Part shown: positions 18,954 through 28,737 of the stretch, one piece after another
Numbering within the stretch: position 1 is the stretch's first letter
How the letters are laid out: each line of letters opens with the position of its first letter
From: Bacillota bacterium
Lineage (GTDB): Bacteria > Bacillota > DTU025
DNA: 34,827 nucleotides
Assembly (NCBI GenBank): GCA_028709305.1
Contig: JAQVXE010000014.1
Span: 1 to 34,827 of the forward strand
Direction: 5' to 3'
The notes under the pieces: model-generated
What the model saw: only the letters and a program-made list of their open reading frames with translations
Told to the model about the DNA's origin: nothing
Databases searched by the model: none
Position numbers and translations under genes: made by a program

Positions 18954-18980
18954 AGCCCGCACTTGTTTGCGGGCTTTCTT
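18954..18980 (+). terminator. Rho-independent terminator
   Basis: AGCCCGCA-cttgtt-TGCGGGCT followed by TTCTTGT. Confidence 0.75.
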
Positions 18981-19179
18981 GTATCCTTGCAGAGATATGG
19001 GTTATGACGAACTGCAACAGCACAGCTGAAAAGTGCTTTGCAGCTCACATTATCTAGATGAGCAGAGCCTCTTTCGGCGGCCAAGAACGGGTTGCAAAAG
19101 AGGGTGCCAGGCTCATTCTGGGGTCCGAGTGCAGTTATGCATTCTCGGCAAAGTAACTACTAGATGTGGAGGGGAGTCC

Positions 19180-19440
19180 ATGACTTCTGCGGCAAGCCCC
19201 GAGGTTCCAGTCCTCGTGAGGCACGAATGGTGTAAGGGCTGTGGAATATGTATCGCCATGTGCCCGAAGAAAGTTCTTGAGGCAGCACCAGACGGAAAAG
19301 CTACTGTAGCAAGACCTGAAGATTGCATCAAGTGCGAAACCTGTGAGATCATGTGCCCTGATTTTGCCATACGCGTGGTAGGCGGCAGATCCAAGGGAGT
19401 AGCGGAGGGAAAGGGGGACGTTGCTGGTGCCAGGGCGTAA
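19180..19440 (+). CDS. korD: 2-oxoacid:ferredoxin oxidoreductase, ferredoxin (delta) subunit
   Basis: CKGCGICIAMCPKKVL and CIKCETCEIMCPDFAI; SD GGAGGGGAG before ATG 19180; first gene of a DABC cluster. Confidence 0.92.
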   Translation: MTSAASPEVPVLVRHEWCKGCGICIAMCPKKVLEAAPDGKATVARPEDCIKCETCEIMCPDFAIRVVGGRSKGVAEGKGDVAGARA

Positions 19441-20569
19441 AGGCAGAGATTTGCGGTTATTGCAAGGCAATGAGTGCTGTGCGGAAGCTGCGATTTTGGC
19501 AGGTTGCACGTTCTTCGCAGGCTATCCAATAACACCTTCTACGGAGATCGCAGAGATTCTTTCTGAGAAGCTCCCGCAGGTGGGTGGGCATTTCATACAG
19601 ATGGAAGATGAGATAGCCAGCATAGCAGCGGTGATAGGCGCTTCGCTTACAGGCGCCAAGTCAATGACAGCTACGTCGGGCCCGGGTTTCTCCCTAAAAC
19701 AGGAAAACATCGGGTTCGCATCGTTCACGGAGATTCCATGTGTGATAGTCAACGTTCAGAGGACGGGACCCAGCACGGGTTTGCCTACTGCTCCGGCACA
19801 AGCAGACCTCATGCAGGCCAGATGGGGAACGCATGGGGACCACCCCATTGTTGCTTTGTATCCGTCCACTGTGCCTGAGGTATTCGATCTGACGGTGAAG
19901 GCATTCAATATCTCAGAACGGCTCAGGGTTCCGGTAATTCTTCTCATGGACGAGGTAGTGGGTCACATGAGGGAGAAGGTAGAGATACCTCACGTATCTG
20001 ACATCGAGATAATTAACAGGCCGCGACCTGACGTTCCACCTGAGAAGTATCTGCCATATGCCGCAGGCCCCGACGGTGTGCCTCCAATGGCGCCGTTTGG
20101 AACAGGATACAGATGGCATGTGACAGGTCTGTACCATGACGAGACCGGATTCCCCACGACAGCGGCCCCCAATGCCGACCGACAGATGAAACGGCTTTAT
20201 GCCAAGATAGAGTCGGCCGCAGAGGAGATTACTTTTACGTCGGAAGAGTCTCTTGATGATGCAGAGATAGTCGTGGTGGCTTGCGGGATTACTGCCAGGT
20301 CCGCTCGCCGAGGGGTAAGGCTTGCGAGAGAACGTGGAATCAAAGCAGGCATGCTCCAACTCAAGACGATCTGGCCGTTCCCATACGGCATAATAGGCGA
20401 CATTGCGGGCAGAGTGGAAAAGATAATAGTGGCTGAGATGAACATGGGCCAGCTTATCGGTGAGGTTGAGCGCGCAGCCTGTGGCAAGTGCGAGGTTGTG
20501 GGCTACTCCAGAGTTGACGGCGAACCCATAGCGCCTGCTGAAATAGTTGCGAAGATAGAGGAGGTGTGA
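19421..20569 (+). CDS. korA: 2-oxoacid:ferredoxin oxidoreductase, alpha subunit
   Basis: FFAGYPITPSTEIAEIL, MEDEIASIAAVIGASLTGAKSMTATSGPGFSLKQE, QRTGPSTGLPTAPAQADLMQARWGTHGDHP. Confidence 0.95.
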   Translation: MLVPGRKGRDLRLLQGNECCAEAAILAGCTFFAGYPITPSTEIAEILSEKLPQVGGHFIQMEDEIASIAAVIGASLTGAKSMTATSGPGFSLKQENIGFASFTEIPCVIVNVQRTGPSTGLPTAPAQADLMQARWGTHGDHPIVALYPSTVPEVFDLTVKAFNISERLRVPVILLMDEVVGHMREKVEIPHVSDIEIINRPRPDVPPEKYLPYAAGPDGVPPMAPFGTGYRWHVTGLYHDETGFPTTAAPNADRQMKRLYAKIESAAEEITFTSEESLDDAEIVVVACGITARSARRGVRLARERGIKAGMLQLKTIWPFPYGIIGDIAGRVEKIIVAEMNMGQLIGEVERAACGKCEVVGYSRVDGEPIAPAEIVAKIEEV

Positions 20570-20572
20570 CCG

Positions 20573-21397
20573 GTGGCAGTGCCTGTTGACAACTACTTGC
20601 GGAATCAGTTCATGCCACATATGTGGTGCCCCGGGTGTGGGCATGGGATTGTCCTTGGTGCCGTTCTGAGAGCCATCGGCAGATTGGATCTTCCAAAGGA
20701 TGAGGTATGCATAGTGTCAGGGATAGGATGTGCTTCTCGCGCACCTGGGTACCTTGACTTTAATACGGTTCATACAACACACGGACGGGCTTTGGCATTT
20801 GCCACTGGGATCAAGCTTGCCCGGCCGGATTTGCATGTGATAGTCCTCACAGGAGACGGAGACGCTTCTGCCATTGGAGGCAACCACCTGATTCATGCGG
20901 CGCGCAGAAACATGGGCATCACCACGGTCATGTTCAACAACTCGATCTATGGCATGACAAACGGCCAGTACTCGCCGATGACACCTAAGGGAAGATATGC
21001 TAGCACTGCACCGTATGGCAACGTAGAACGCAATTTCGACATGTGTGAGCTTGTCAAGGCGGCTGGCGGAAACTATGTTGCGCGCGCAACCACAGCCCAT
21101 GCCAGGCAGTTGTCGAACTATGTGGAACATGCGATTCAGACTCAGGGATTCGCCTTTGTGGAGGCTGTTACCCAGTGCCCGACGTACTTCGGCCGGAGAA
21201 ACAAGATGGGAACTCCGGTTGACATGATAGAGTGGTTCAGAAAGAACTCTGTTAACGCGGCTGCGGCAGCGAAGCTGGGCCCTGAAGAGCTGGACGGCAA
21301 GATCGTAGTAGGAGAGTTTTACCGAGGAGATGCTCCTGAGTACACCCAGGTGTACGAGGAGGTCATCAAGCGAGCAAAGGAGGCTGCCGCCAGATGA
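20573..21397 (+). CDS. korB: 2-oxoacid:ferredoxin oxidoreductase, beta (TPP) subunit
   Basis: MWCPGCGHGIVLGAVLRAI, TGDGDASAIGGNHLIHAARRN, NNSIYGMTNGQYSP. Confidence 0.95.
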   Translation: MAVPVDNYLRNQFMPHMWCPGCGHGIVLGAVLRAIGRLDLPKDEVCIVSGIGCASRAPGYLDFNTVHTTHGRALAFATGIKLARPDLHVIVLTGDGDASAIGGNHLIHAARRNMGITTVMFNNSIYGMTNGQYSPMTPKGRYASTAPYGNVERNFDMCELVKAAGGNYVARATTAHARQLSNYVEHAIQTQGFAFVEAVTQCPTYFGRRNKMGTPVDMIEWFRKNSVNAAAAAKLGPEELDGKIVVGEFYRGDAPEYTQVYEEVIKRAKEAAAR

Positions 21398-21936
21398 GAA
21401 AGGAAATCAGACTCTCAGGATATGGTGGGCAGGGGCTAATTCTGGCTGGGATAATCCTGGCGGAGGCGGCAATGCGCGATGGCTATGAAGTCGTTCAAAG
21501 CCAGAGTTACGGCCCGGAGGCGCGCGGTGGAGCCTCCAGGGCTGAGGTTATCATCAGTGATGAGCCGATAGACTACCCCAAAGTGACATCCCCAGACGTG
21601 CTGCTTCTCATGTCGGATCAGGCATGCAAGCGCTTTGCGGGAAGCGCGTGTGAGGGGGGAACAGTAATTGTTGATTCCGGACTTGTCACGTCTGTCCCCG
21701 AAACCCCTGGAATCGTACATGAATTTCCCATTACCGACATGGCTGTAGAGGCCACAGGCAGATCCATAAGTGCCAATGTGGTAGCTCTGGGCGTACTGAA
21801 TACTGTAGCAGGGTTGGTTTCTCCGGAATCCTTAAAGAAGGCGGTTTCGGCGAGGGTGCCTCGCGGCACCGGCGAGATCAATCTGGCTGCCCTTGGTGCC
21901 GGAATAGCCGCTTCTGAGGCGGCAGGTGTAGGATGA
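21394..21936 (+). CDS. korC: 2-oxoacid:ferredoxin oxidoreductase, gamma subunit
   Basis: IRLSGYGGQGLILAGIILAEAAM, QSYGPEARGGASRAEVIIS; overlaps the korB end. Confidence 0.94.
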   Translation: MRKEIRLSGYGGQGLILAGIILAEAAMRDGYEVVQSQSYGPEARGGASRAEVIISDEPIDYPKVTSPDVLLLMSDQACKRFAGSACEGGTVIVDSGLVTSVPETPGIVHEFPITDMAVEATGRSISANVVALGVLNTVAGLVSPESLKKAVSARVPRGTGEINLAALGAGIAASEAAGVG

Positions 21937-21999
21937 GAAGTAGAGAATATTAGATCTTAGGCCGACATTATCCAATGTAGTTAGGAGAGTGATGATCCA

Positions 22000-23187
22000 T
22001 TGGAGAACATTGCATTCGCAGCTAGGATGCACGATCTCGGCGGTGATGTCGTTCGCAACATGTTTCTTCTCACCGAGAACCCGGACATCATCTCTTTTGC
22101 AGGGGGTATGCCTTCGCCGGACGCGCTGCCTGCAAAACAGCTCCGCGAAATAGCCGATGAATTGATACGAGATGCCGGCAAGCAGGTTCTGCAGTACGGA
22201 ACAATTGAGGGCTATCAACCACTCAGAGAATGGCTTGCAGACCATGTTGCCAAACAGGGCATAGAGACAACTCCTGAGCGGGTGCTTATCACCTCAGGAG
22301 CACAACAAGGCATCGATCTGGCGGCAAAGTGCTTTATGAACCCCGGGGACTGCGTATTGGTAGAGCGACCTACGTATCTTGCGGCACTCACAATATTCAA
22401 GACATACGAAGTGGAATTTGGCTGTGTGGATTCGGATGACTATGGGATAATCCCAGAGTCGTTCGAAGAGGCGATTGTGCGCCATAATGCGAAAATGCTG
22501 TATGTAGTTCCTACGTTCCAGAATCCAACTGGAGTTACGCTTCCCGCTGAACGTAGGAAGGCAGTTGCCGAGATTGCCGGCAAGCATGGCGTGATAGTGG
22601 TTGAGGATGACCCCTACGCCAAACTCAGATATGACGGAGAGCCGGTGCCGTCCATCGCAAGCTACGACAAGAACGATGTTGTCATATTCCTGGGAAGCTT
22701 CTCGAAATTCATATCTCCAGGACTTCGTGTAGGATATGCGGTGTCTGCTCCGAAGATCCATGAGAAACTGGCCGAAGGGAAACAGACCACTGACTTCCAT
22801 ACTTCAAACCTCTCGCAGCGGATGATATATGAGTTCTGTACTCGTGGGCATCTTGAACCGCATCTTAAGTCGATCCGCAAGGATTACATAATCAAACGCG
22901 ATGCGGCGCTCAAGGCTCTCGACAAGTACTTTCCTGAGGGGGCCCGGTGGACACATCCGCAGGGCGGCTTGTTTATCTGGGTTGTGCTTCCAGAGCACAT
23001 CGATACCAACGAATTGCTGCCGAAGGCAGCCGCCAAGAACGTGGCATACATACCCGGCGTACCGTTCTACGCAGATGGCGGTGGAAAGAACGCCTTGCGC
23101 CTCAACTTCAGCAATGCCAGCCTAGAGCAGCTTGATAGGGGAATCAAGAGCTTGGGAGAGGTCGTAGCCGAAGCAATGGGCGTGTAG
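22000..23187 (+). CDS. PLP-dependent aminotransferase (LysN / 2-aminoadipate transaminase-like)
   Basis: ISFAGGMPSPDALP, LITSGAQQGIDLAAKCF, PTFQNPTGVTLP, FLGSFSKFISPGLRVGY. Confidence 0.92.
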   Translation: MENIAFAARMHDLGGDVVRNMFLLTENPDIISFAGGMPSPDALPAKQLREIADELIRDAGKQVLQYGTIEGYQPLREWLADHVAKQGIETTPERVLITSGAQQGIDLAAKCFMNPGDCVLVERPTYLAALTIFKTYEVEFGCVDSDDYGIIPESFEEAIVRHNAKMLYVVPTFQNPTGVTLPAERRKAVAEIAGKHGVIVVEDDPYAKLRYDGEPVPSIASYDKNDVVIFLGSFSKFISPGLRVGYAVSAPKIHEKLAEGKQTTDFHTSNLSQRMIYEFCTRGHLEPHLKSIRKDYIIKRDAALKALDKYFPEGARWTHPQGGLFIWVVLPEHIDTNELLPKAAAKNVAYIPGVPFYADGGGKNALRLNFSNASLEQLDRGIKSLGEVVAEAMGV

Positions 23188-23225
23188 AGTGCTTGCATAG
23201 GGAAAACTAGATCTTGATGAGCTGT

Positions 23226-23268
23226 GGACCCGGATGCCCCCGCCGTCGGGCGGTATGTATCCGGGTCC
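23226..23268. repeat. Strong stem-loop upstream of the maltokinase-like gene
   Basis: GGACCCGGAT (23226-23235) / ATCCGGGTCC (23259-23268), with inner CCGCC/GGCGG; no T-tract. Confidence 0.65.
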
Positions 23269-23295
23269 TCTGCAGCCTTGCGGAGGTGTGTCGCC

Positions 23296-24909
23296 TTGGC
23301 CCAGTTCTCCCCGGAAGAAGCATACTCGGCGGTCAAACCGTCAACGTTGGCGGTGGAACGGTGGTTCCGCCACAAGCTCATGGACGTGACGGAGTTTGAA
23401 ATTGTGGACTATGCCCAGCTGGAATCGGGACGATCCAGTGGCGAATCCCTCGTCCTTGGGATTCTGCGTTTTGAGGGGGCGGGCGACTACTTCGTTCCTC
23501 TTGTGATAGAGGAGGATATCGATATCGAGGGCTTGAGGTCTGAAGGGTGCGCTTTGTCCGGTGCCGTGGCTCAACGTGCGAAAGCCTACGGCGTTGTTGA
23601 GGGCGAATGTGACGGGAAGAGGGCGATACTTCTCGATGGCGCATTCCATCCCAGATACATCAATACCGTCCTGGACCTAATAGAGTCAGATGCAATTGTT
23701 AGGGCTCGAAGAGGGCAATTCCGATTCAGGAAGGTGGGAGGCGTTCGTTCTGGGCAGGGCTGGAGGATAGAAGAAGTAGGAGATGCCTACACCAACAGCG
23801 TAGTTATTGCCGAGCGAAGAAGCGCCTTCAAGACATTTAGGCTGATGAGTCCGGGCATCAACCCTGATGTGGAGGTCGGAGTTCTACTCGCCACCATGAC
23901 CGACTTCTGTGAGACGGCACGGGTGCAAGGAGAAGTTTCGTATGTTGATTGTCGCGGTGTGGAATATTCTGTGGGAGTGCAAACCGAAGAAGTCCCTAAC
24001 ATAGGTGATGCTTGGGAGCTGGTTGGAGCTGCTCTCGAAAACCTGACGAGGTCTATCGTGGCCGGGCGAGGAGCAGGAGACATAGAATGCTCAAATGTTG
24101 ACCCAATATTGTCGAGTGACGCGTCGTGGCAGCTTGGCGCAACTGTTGGCCGGCTTCACCAGGCTCTGGCTTCCATCAAGGCCCCGGGCTTTGGCATACG
24201 GAAAGCGGGGGCCGGGGACGTAGAGCTGTGGCGCAGGAAAGCGAAGTCTCGCGCCGCGAGGGCGCTTTCCGATATCTGCCATGCCTTGGAGTGCGGTTCC
24301 TTGGATGGCAGCATAGATGCGACAGATGCAGCCAGGCTTGTTCTTGACAGGAAAGAGACGATACTGGCTGCAGTGGAAGGAGGATCGTGGGGACTGACGT
24401 CTGATCTGGATAAGATTGGGATGGTCATGCGGTGCCACGGAGATCTCCATCTTGGGCAGACTTTGGTAAGGCCGGATGGGTTCTATGCCATCCTCGACTT
24501 CGAGGGTGAACCTTTGGCTTCGGCAGAAGAGAGGCGTGCCCTCACAAGCCCTGCGCGTGATCTGGCATGTATGCTCAGATCCTACAGCTATGCGGCAAAT
24601 GCGGCTTTGATTAGCGGTCGGACTGGCCGTGAAGCAGAATACCCGGGCGAAGTGGAGAGCATCCTTGACGATTGGGAGAACTGCGCCAGGAAAGCATTTC
24701 TTGAGGGCTACTACCATGAGGTATCTCGTGGACGTGTGGATTTGGTTCCCAAGATGATTGATGCAAGAGACGCCCTTGTAGCCTATTTTGAACTGGAGAA
24801 AGCTTTGTATGAGGTGAGCTATGAGCTGAATAACAGGCCAGATTGGGTCATAATACCCCTCAAAGGAATCGCTAGAATAATAGGCAACTTGGGAGGTGGA
24901 CGGCTATGA
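23296..24909 (+). CDS. Maltokinase-like phosphotransferase
   Basis: N-terminal LAVERWFRHKLMDVTEFEIVD, C-terminal MRCHGDLHLGQTLVRPDGFYAILDFEGEP with PARDLACMLRSYSYAAN. TTG 23296 has SD GGAGGTG; the track start at 23224 lies in the stem-loop. Confidence 0.87.
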   Translation: MAQFSPEEAYSAVKPSTLAVERWFRHKLMDVTEFEIVDYAQLESGRSSGESLVLGILRFEGAGDYFVPLVIEEDIDIEGLRSEGCALSGAVAQRAKAYGVVEGECDGKRAILLDGAFHPRYINTVLDLIESDAIVRARRGQFRFRKVGGVRSGQGWRIEEVGDAYTNSVVIAERRSAFKTFRLMSPGINPDVEVGVLLATMTDFCETARVQGEVSYVDCRGVEYSVGVQTEEVPNIGDAWELVGAALENLTRSIVAGRGAGDIECSNVDPILSSDASWQLGATVGRLHQALASIKAPGFGIRKAGAGDVELWRRKAKSRAARALSDICHALECGSLDGSIDATDAARLVLDRKETILAAVEGGSWGLTSDLDKIGMVMRCHGDLHLGQTLVRPDGFYAILDFEGEPLASAEERRALTSPARDLACMLRSYSYAANAALISGRTGREAEYPGEVESILDDWENCARKAFLEGYYHEVSRGRVDLVPKMIDARDALVAYFELEKALYEVSYELNNRPDWVIIPLKGIARIIGNLGGGRL

Positions 24910-26072
24910 CCAGCATCAAGCCGCCAGGGGTTACCATAATGACGCGCGAGTTTCCGCCTAACATCTACGGCGGGGCAGGAGTTCATGTTGATTACCTTTC
25001 ATCGCGCCTTGCACGCCTCATGGATGTTGAGGTCAGATGCTTCGGAGAGAGACCGTATGAGGAAGATGCCTTTCCGGTTCTCAGCTACAGCCCATGGTTG
25101 GAGATGTCGAAAGGCTCTGATCTGAAGCTTCAGAAGGTGTTAGATCCGCTCTCTGTCGATCTGGCCATGGTTCGGGATCCGATTGAGACAGAGATAGTGC
25201 ATTGCCATACATGGTACACATTTTTTGCGGGATACCTTGGAAAGATGTTATATGAGACGAAACTCGTGACTACGGTCCATTCTCTCGAACCTCTGCGTCC
25301 TTGGAAAGAGGAGCAGCTGGGCTCGGGATATGCCGTTAGCTCATGGATGGAGAAAATCGGGATAGAAAATTCTGACCGCGTTATCGCAGTCTCAAAAGAG
25401 ATGCGCGAAGATGTGCTGGAACACTTCAACGTGGATCCGGACAAGGTTGTTGTTATACATAACGGGATTGACTTGGGCAGATACCGACGGATTGACGATG
25501 CAAGTGCATTATCACAATACGGAATAGAGAAACCATATGTGCTCTTTGTTGGGAGGATTTCGAGGCAGAAAGGGATCATGCACTTGCTGGACGCGGCTGA
25601 GATGATCAGGCCGGGCGTGAAAATCGTGCTCATTGCCGGAACTCCTGATACCAAGGAGATTGAAGAGAAGCTTGGCGAGCGTGTTGCCAGCCTCGACAAC
25701 GTCATTTGGATAAACCGGATGCTTCCGCGTGAGCATGTAATCCAGCTCTATAGCCATGCATCGGTATTTGCATGCCCGTCAGTCTACGAGCCTTTCGGCA
25801 TCATTAATCTTGAGGCTATGGCCTGCGAGATTCCTGTTGTGGCATCGGCGGTTGGCGGAATTCCTGAAGTAGTTATGGATGGTGAGACCGGGTTCCTTGT
25901 TCCACCGGCCGACCCTCACGAGCTTGCGTCGGCTATCAATCGCATACTCGACTCAGAGGAACTTGGTCGAAAGTTTGGGAGCGCGGGAAGGCTTCGTGTT
26001 GAGCGCTACTTCTCGTGGGAGGCAATCGCGGAGCAGACCAGGGACATGTACTTGGAGATGCTCGGCGGCTAG
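24906..26072 (+). CDS. GT4 glycosyltransferase, GlgM/actinobacterial-type glycogen synthase-like
   Basis: [90 protein letters not shown]. Confidence 0.92.
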   Translation: MTSIKPPGVTIMTREFPPNIYGGAGVHVDYLSSRLARLMDVEVRCFGERPYEEDAFPVLSYSPWLEMSKGSDLKLQKVLDPLSVDLAMVRDPIETEIVHCHTWYTFFAGYLGKMLYETKLVTTVHSLEPLRPWKEEQLGSGYAVSSWMEKIGIENSDRVIAVSKEMREDVLEHFNVDPDKVVVIHNGIDLGRYRRIDDASALSQYGIEKPYVLFVGRISRQKGIMHLLDAAEMIRPGVKIVLIAGTPDTKEIEEKLGERVASLDNVIWINRMLPREHVIQLYSHASVFACPSVYEPFGIINLEAMACEIPVVASAVGGIPEVVMDGETGFLVPPADPHELASAINRILDSEELGRKFGSAGRLRVERYFSWEAIAEQTRDMYLEMLGG

Positions 26073-26144
26073 GAGCGCTGACAGAGTAGGCCTCTCGCAT
26101 CAAGAGTGCCAGCCAGAAGGACGAAGGGCCGATGGGACACAAAA

Positions 26145-26172
26145 GGCCTGGGTTTTGTGGGAAACCCAGGCC
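26145..26172. terminator. Bidirectional terminator between convergent genes
   Basis: GGCCTGGGTTT-tgtgg-gAAACCCAGGCC; T-rich on the - strand side (CCTTTTGT). Confidence 0.7.
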
Positions 26173-26253
26173 AGTCTTGTCAATGGCGTATTCTTATGAC
26201 CTGCAACTCATGGGCGAGTCTCCCCCGCGGTTGCCAGGGTGCAAGCGGGCACC

Positions 26254-26589
26254 CTACGAAATCTCAATGCCCTCTTCAATCAGAATGCTACATATCTTGG
26301 CGATCTTGACGATCTCGCCTGGCGTCCTGTTTGACACGGTGTCAACAAGGCGCTGGATTGCTAACTCCTGCTCGGTTTCGGGTGATGCAAAAAGCAATCT
26401 CATGTTCATATTCAAGCCATCAGCGATAGCCCACAGGGTTTGGAGTGAGGGACTCTTTTCGCCTCGCTCGATCTGCCCAATATAGCTAGGGTTGATGCAA
26501 CACTTCTCTGACAGCTCCTCCTGGGACATGCCCTGCCGAAGCCTTGCTTCACGTATTCTCTTTCCTAGGTTTCTCAATCTTTCATTCAT
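26254..26589 (-). CDS. XRE-family helix-turn-helix regulator
   Basis: LGKRIREARLRQGMSQEELSEKCCINPSYIGQIERGEKSPSLQTLWAIADGL. Start at 26589 or 26604. Confidence 0.93.
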   Translation of the reverse strand: MNERLRNLGKRIREARLRQGMSQEELSEKCCINPSYIGQIERGEKSPSLQTLWAIADGLNMNMRLLFASPETEQELAIQRLVDTVSNRTPGEIVKIAKICSILIEEGIEIS

Positions 26590-27009
26590 TTTTCCCAACC
26601 CCATGATCGATGGTAACTCGGACGGCAGTTTGGTGGAAGCATCTAGTAGCACAGGAGATTGAGGGAGAAAAGTGCTATTTGTATTGATGGCCTGATCGCA
26701 TGGGGTATGCTATGGGCACTTTCAAACGGGCAAGTATCATGCCTAATATCACCCATGAGTAATAGGAGAGGGCGATTCACTGCTTTTTGGTCTTGTGATA
26801 GGATGAACATCGTGATGCAATCCCTAGTGCCGTGAATGTTTGCGTGTTAGGGCTTGGGTTGAGTCTAGAATCATCCGGCTGCCCGAGAGGGGGTGGTTGT
26901 CGGCAACGCACCAGGCGGAAGCTGGCTGAGGGGTCCCAATTGAGTGACCCGCTCCATGGAGCCATGCATATTCAGCAAGCTAGAAGCCTTGATGTGTTGC
27001 CAGGTTGCG

Positions 27010-27375
27010 ATGGACAAGATGGTAGATAAGTTGTCAACGCAGGTCCAGAATCTTGGCGAGAGAATATGCTTTGGCAGCCGTGACCAAAGGGCCGGAGCCT
27101 GCATTGAACTCCAAGACGTGGCGAACAACCTGGACATTGTGCTCAACGGGAGAAATGTTCCCTGGAACACACACAGGCGAGCGCGCAAGCTTCTTGTGGA
27201 GATCTCATACCTGGCTGACCTTGCACGGCGGCTTGAACATTCAGACATGCTTTCCAGCCTGAGGGCTGTGCTGAAGTCGGAAACCACTGATGATGGCTGG
27301 CAAGCCTACCTTGGGATTGAAGCTCTGTTCTACGACATGGCTTCTGGCATGAAGTCAGCAGTATACGACGTCTGA
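27010..27375 (+). CDS. Hypothetical helical protein
   Basis: ORF of 121 aa from ATG 27010; amphipathic helical character; no family recognised. Confidence 0.55.
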   Translation: MDKMVDKLSTQVQNLGERICFGSRDQRAGACIELQDVANNLDIVLNGRNVPWNTHRRARKLLVEISYLADLARRLEHSDMLSSLRAVLKSETTDDGWQAYLGIEALFYDMASGMKSAVYDV

Positions 27376-27462
27376 GGCATGCGACATCTGTCGGCCTCAT
27401 CGCCTGAACCTGAGTCGGGTTTCAGGGAGTGGGCTGGTCCTGTCATGGCGGGCATTCACATC

Positions 27463-28536
27463 TCACCTGTTCAGGACCTCAAGTAGCTCGTATGTGACTG
27501 GACCCCCAGGCGCTGCTACTTGCACCGTGGATCCTGAGGGTTGCCCTATGATTGCGCGCCCAACCGGCGACTCGCTGGAAAGAAGGCCGTTTATGGCAGA
27601 CGCTTGTTCAGGCGGGACTATGAAGTACTCCATGTCCAACCCTAGTTCAACGTCGCGTATTCTCACGGTGGAACCGATCCTGGTTACGAGATCAGATTCG
27701 GTGTCCAGTCCTGCTGAGGCTGGGTAGAGGGTGGTAGCCAGCTTGGCTACGCCATGTGCGAGCTGCTCCGCCCCGGGGCCTGAAAAGAGCAGGCCCGCAT
27801 CAGACCCTTTTGAACGCTGGAAATTGGCTGTGGTCTCTAGTATTGCTTCGCAATTGCGTGAGGATATGGGAGTCGATCCCGAGCGGGCACGTGGAAGAGC
27901 AAGGTAGACGAAGATTCCACCTCCGCCATTTTCGTTGTGGCATACTGTCAGGGCCCGCATGATCTGGCGCCCTGTCTTTGCCATGTTGTCTGGGCCGATC
28001 GGAAGAAGGGGAAGCATCATGTAGTGCCTTGATTTCCTGACGATTCTGGCAGCTGCCTGAACTGCTGATTGATCGGCGAAGTTCACCACAAGGCCCACTT
28101 TTGCGGCTCCAGACCCTCCGGGAGGCAGATAGCTTTCTCCGACTATTGAGGCATGTGAGGCCTTAAATTGCAGTGTGACAAGGGTGCCGCCGAATAGGCG
28201 AATCAGGTGTCTGGCATAAGCGAGGCTGGCTCCTCGGCAAGGACTGGGGCCTGAAGCGGGAATGTCCACTCCATCGGCGAATCTGACTCGCACAAGCACA
28301 TCGACGGAAGATGGACCCTGTCTCGTTTCTGCACGTACTGGCTCTGTGCATGCAGAGAGAAACTGATTGCGCCAGTCACCTCTGCCAAATAGAAGGGTAG
28401 CTGGTACTTCGAGGCATCCGAGTTTCAGCTCGGAACAGGTTGACACATATCTTTGCATCCGTTCTCGAGGTGTTGAGCCTATAGGCGCACGCATGTCCTT
28501 GGGCGGCGAAGGCCTCCCTGAAAACCCGACTTTCAT
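27463..28536 (-). CDS. Unknown N-terminal domain fused to a GreA/GreB C-terminal domain
   Basis: C-terminus GSTVRIRDVELGLDMEYFIVPPEQASAINGLLSSESPVGRAIIGQPSGSTVQVAAPGGPVTYELLEV matches the GreA/GreB C-terminal pattern; N-terminal ~280 aa unassigned. SD AAAGGAGG gives best spacing to ATG 28536. Confidence 0.85.
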   Translation of the reverse strand: MKVGFSGRPSPPKDMRAPIGSTPRERMQRYVSTCSELKLGCLEVPATLLFGRGDWRNQFLSACTEPVRAETRQGPSSVDVLVRVRFADGVDIPASGPSPCRGASLAYARHLIRLFGGTLVTLQFKASHASIVGESYLPPGGSGAAKVGLVVNFADQSAVQAAARIVRKSRHYMMLPLLPIGPDNMAKTGRQIMRALTVCHNENGGGGIFVYLALPRARSGSTPISSRNCEAILETTANFQRSKGSDAGLLFSGPGAEQLAHGVAKLATTLYPASAGLDTESDLVTRIGSTVRIRDVELGLDMEYFIVPPEQASAINGLLSSESPVGRAIIGQPSGSTVQVAAPGGPVTYELLEVLNR

Positions 28537-28737
28537 TCCCATCGCCTCCTTTTAGGTAGAATGCCCAGATGAAGCAGGAAATAGTCACTTGAATTGCGCA
28601 ATTGTGCATCTGTTGTGCCTGCCGAAATATGGGCTTCACAAAGAGGCCATGAAAGCCGTTTGGGTCAGGCTCAAAGGAAAACGACGAAAAGAGTAGAAAA
28701 AAGCAGAAGGAGGATATTCACTGAGGAGGCTGGGTGG

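Noticed and set aside
18663-19007. 114-aa + strand ORF before korD
   Set aside because: Runs through a clear intrinsic terminator and has implausible composition.
19913-20644. 243-aa - strand ORF opposite korA/korB
   Set aside because: Shadow ORF; the + strand is clearly KorA/KorB.
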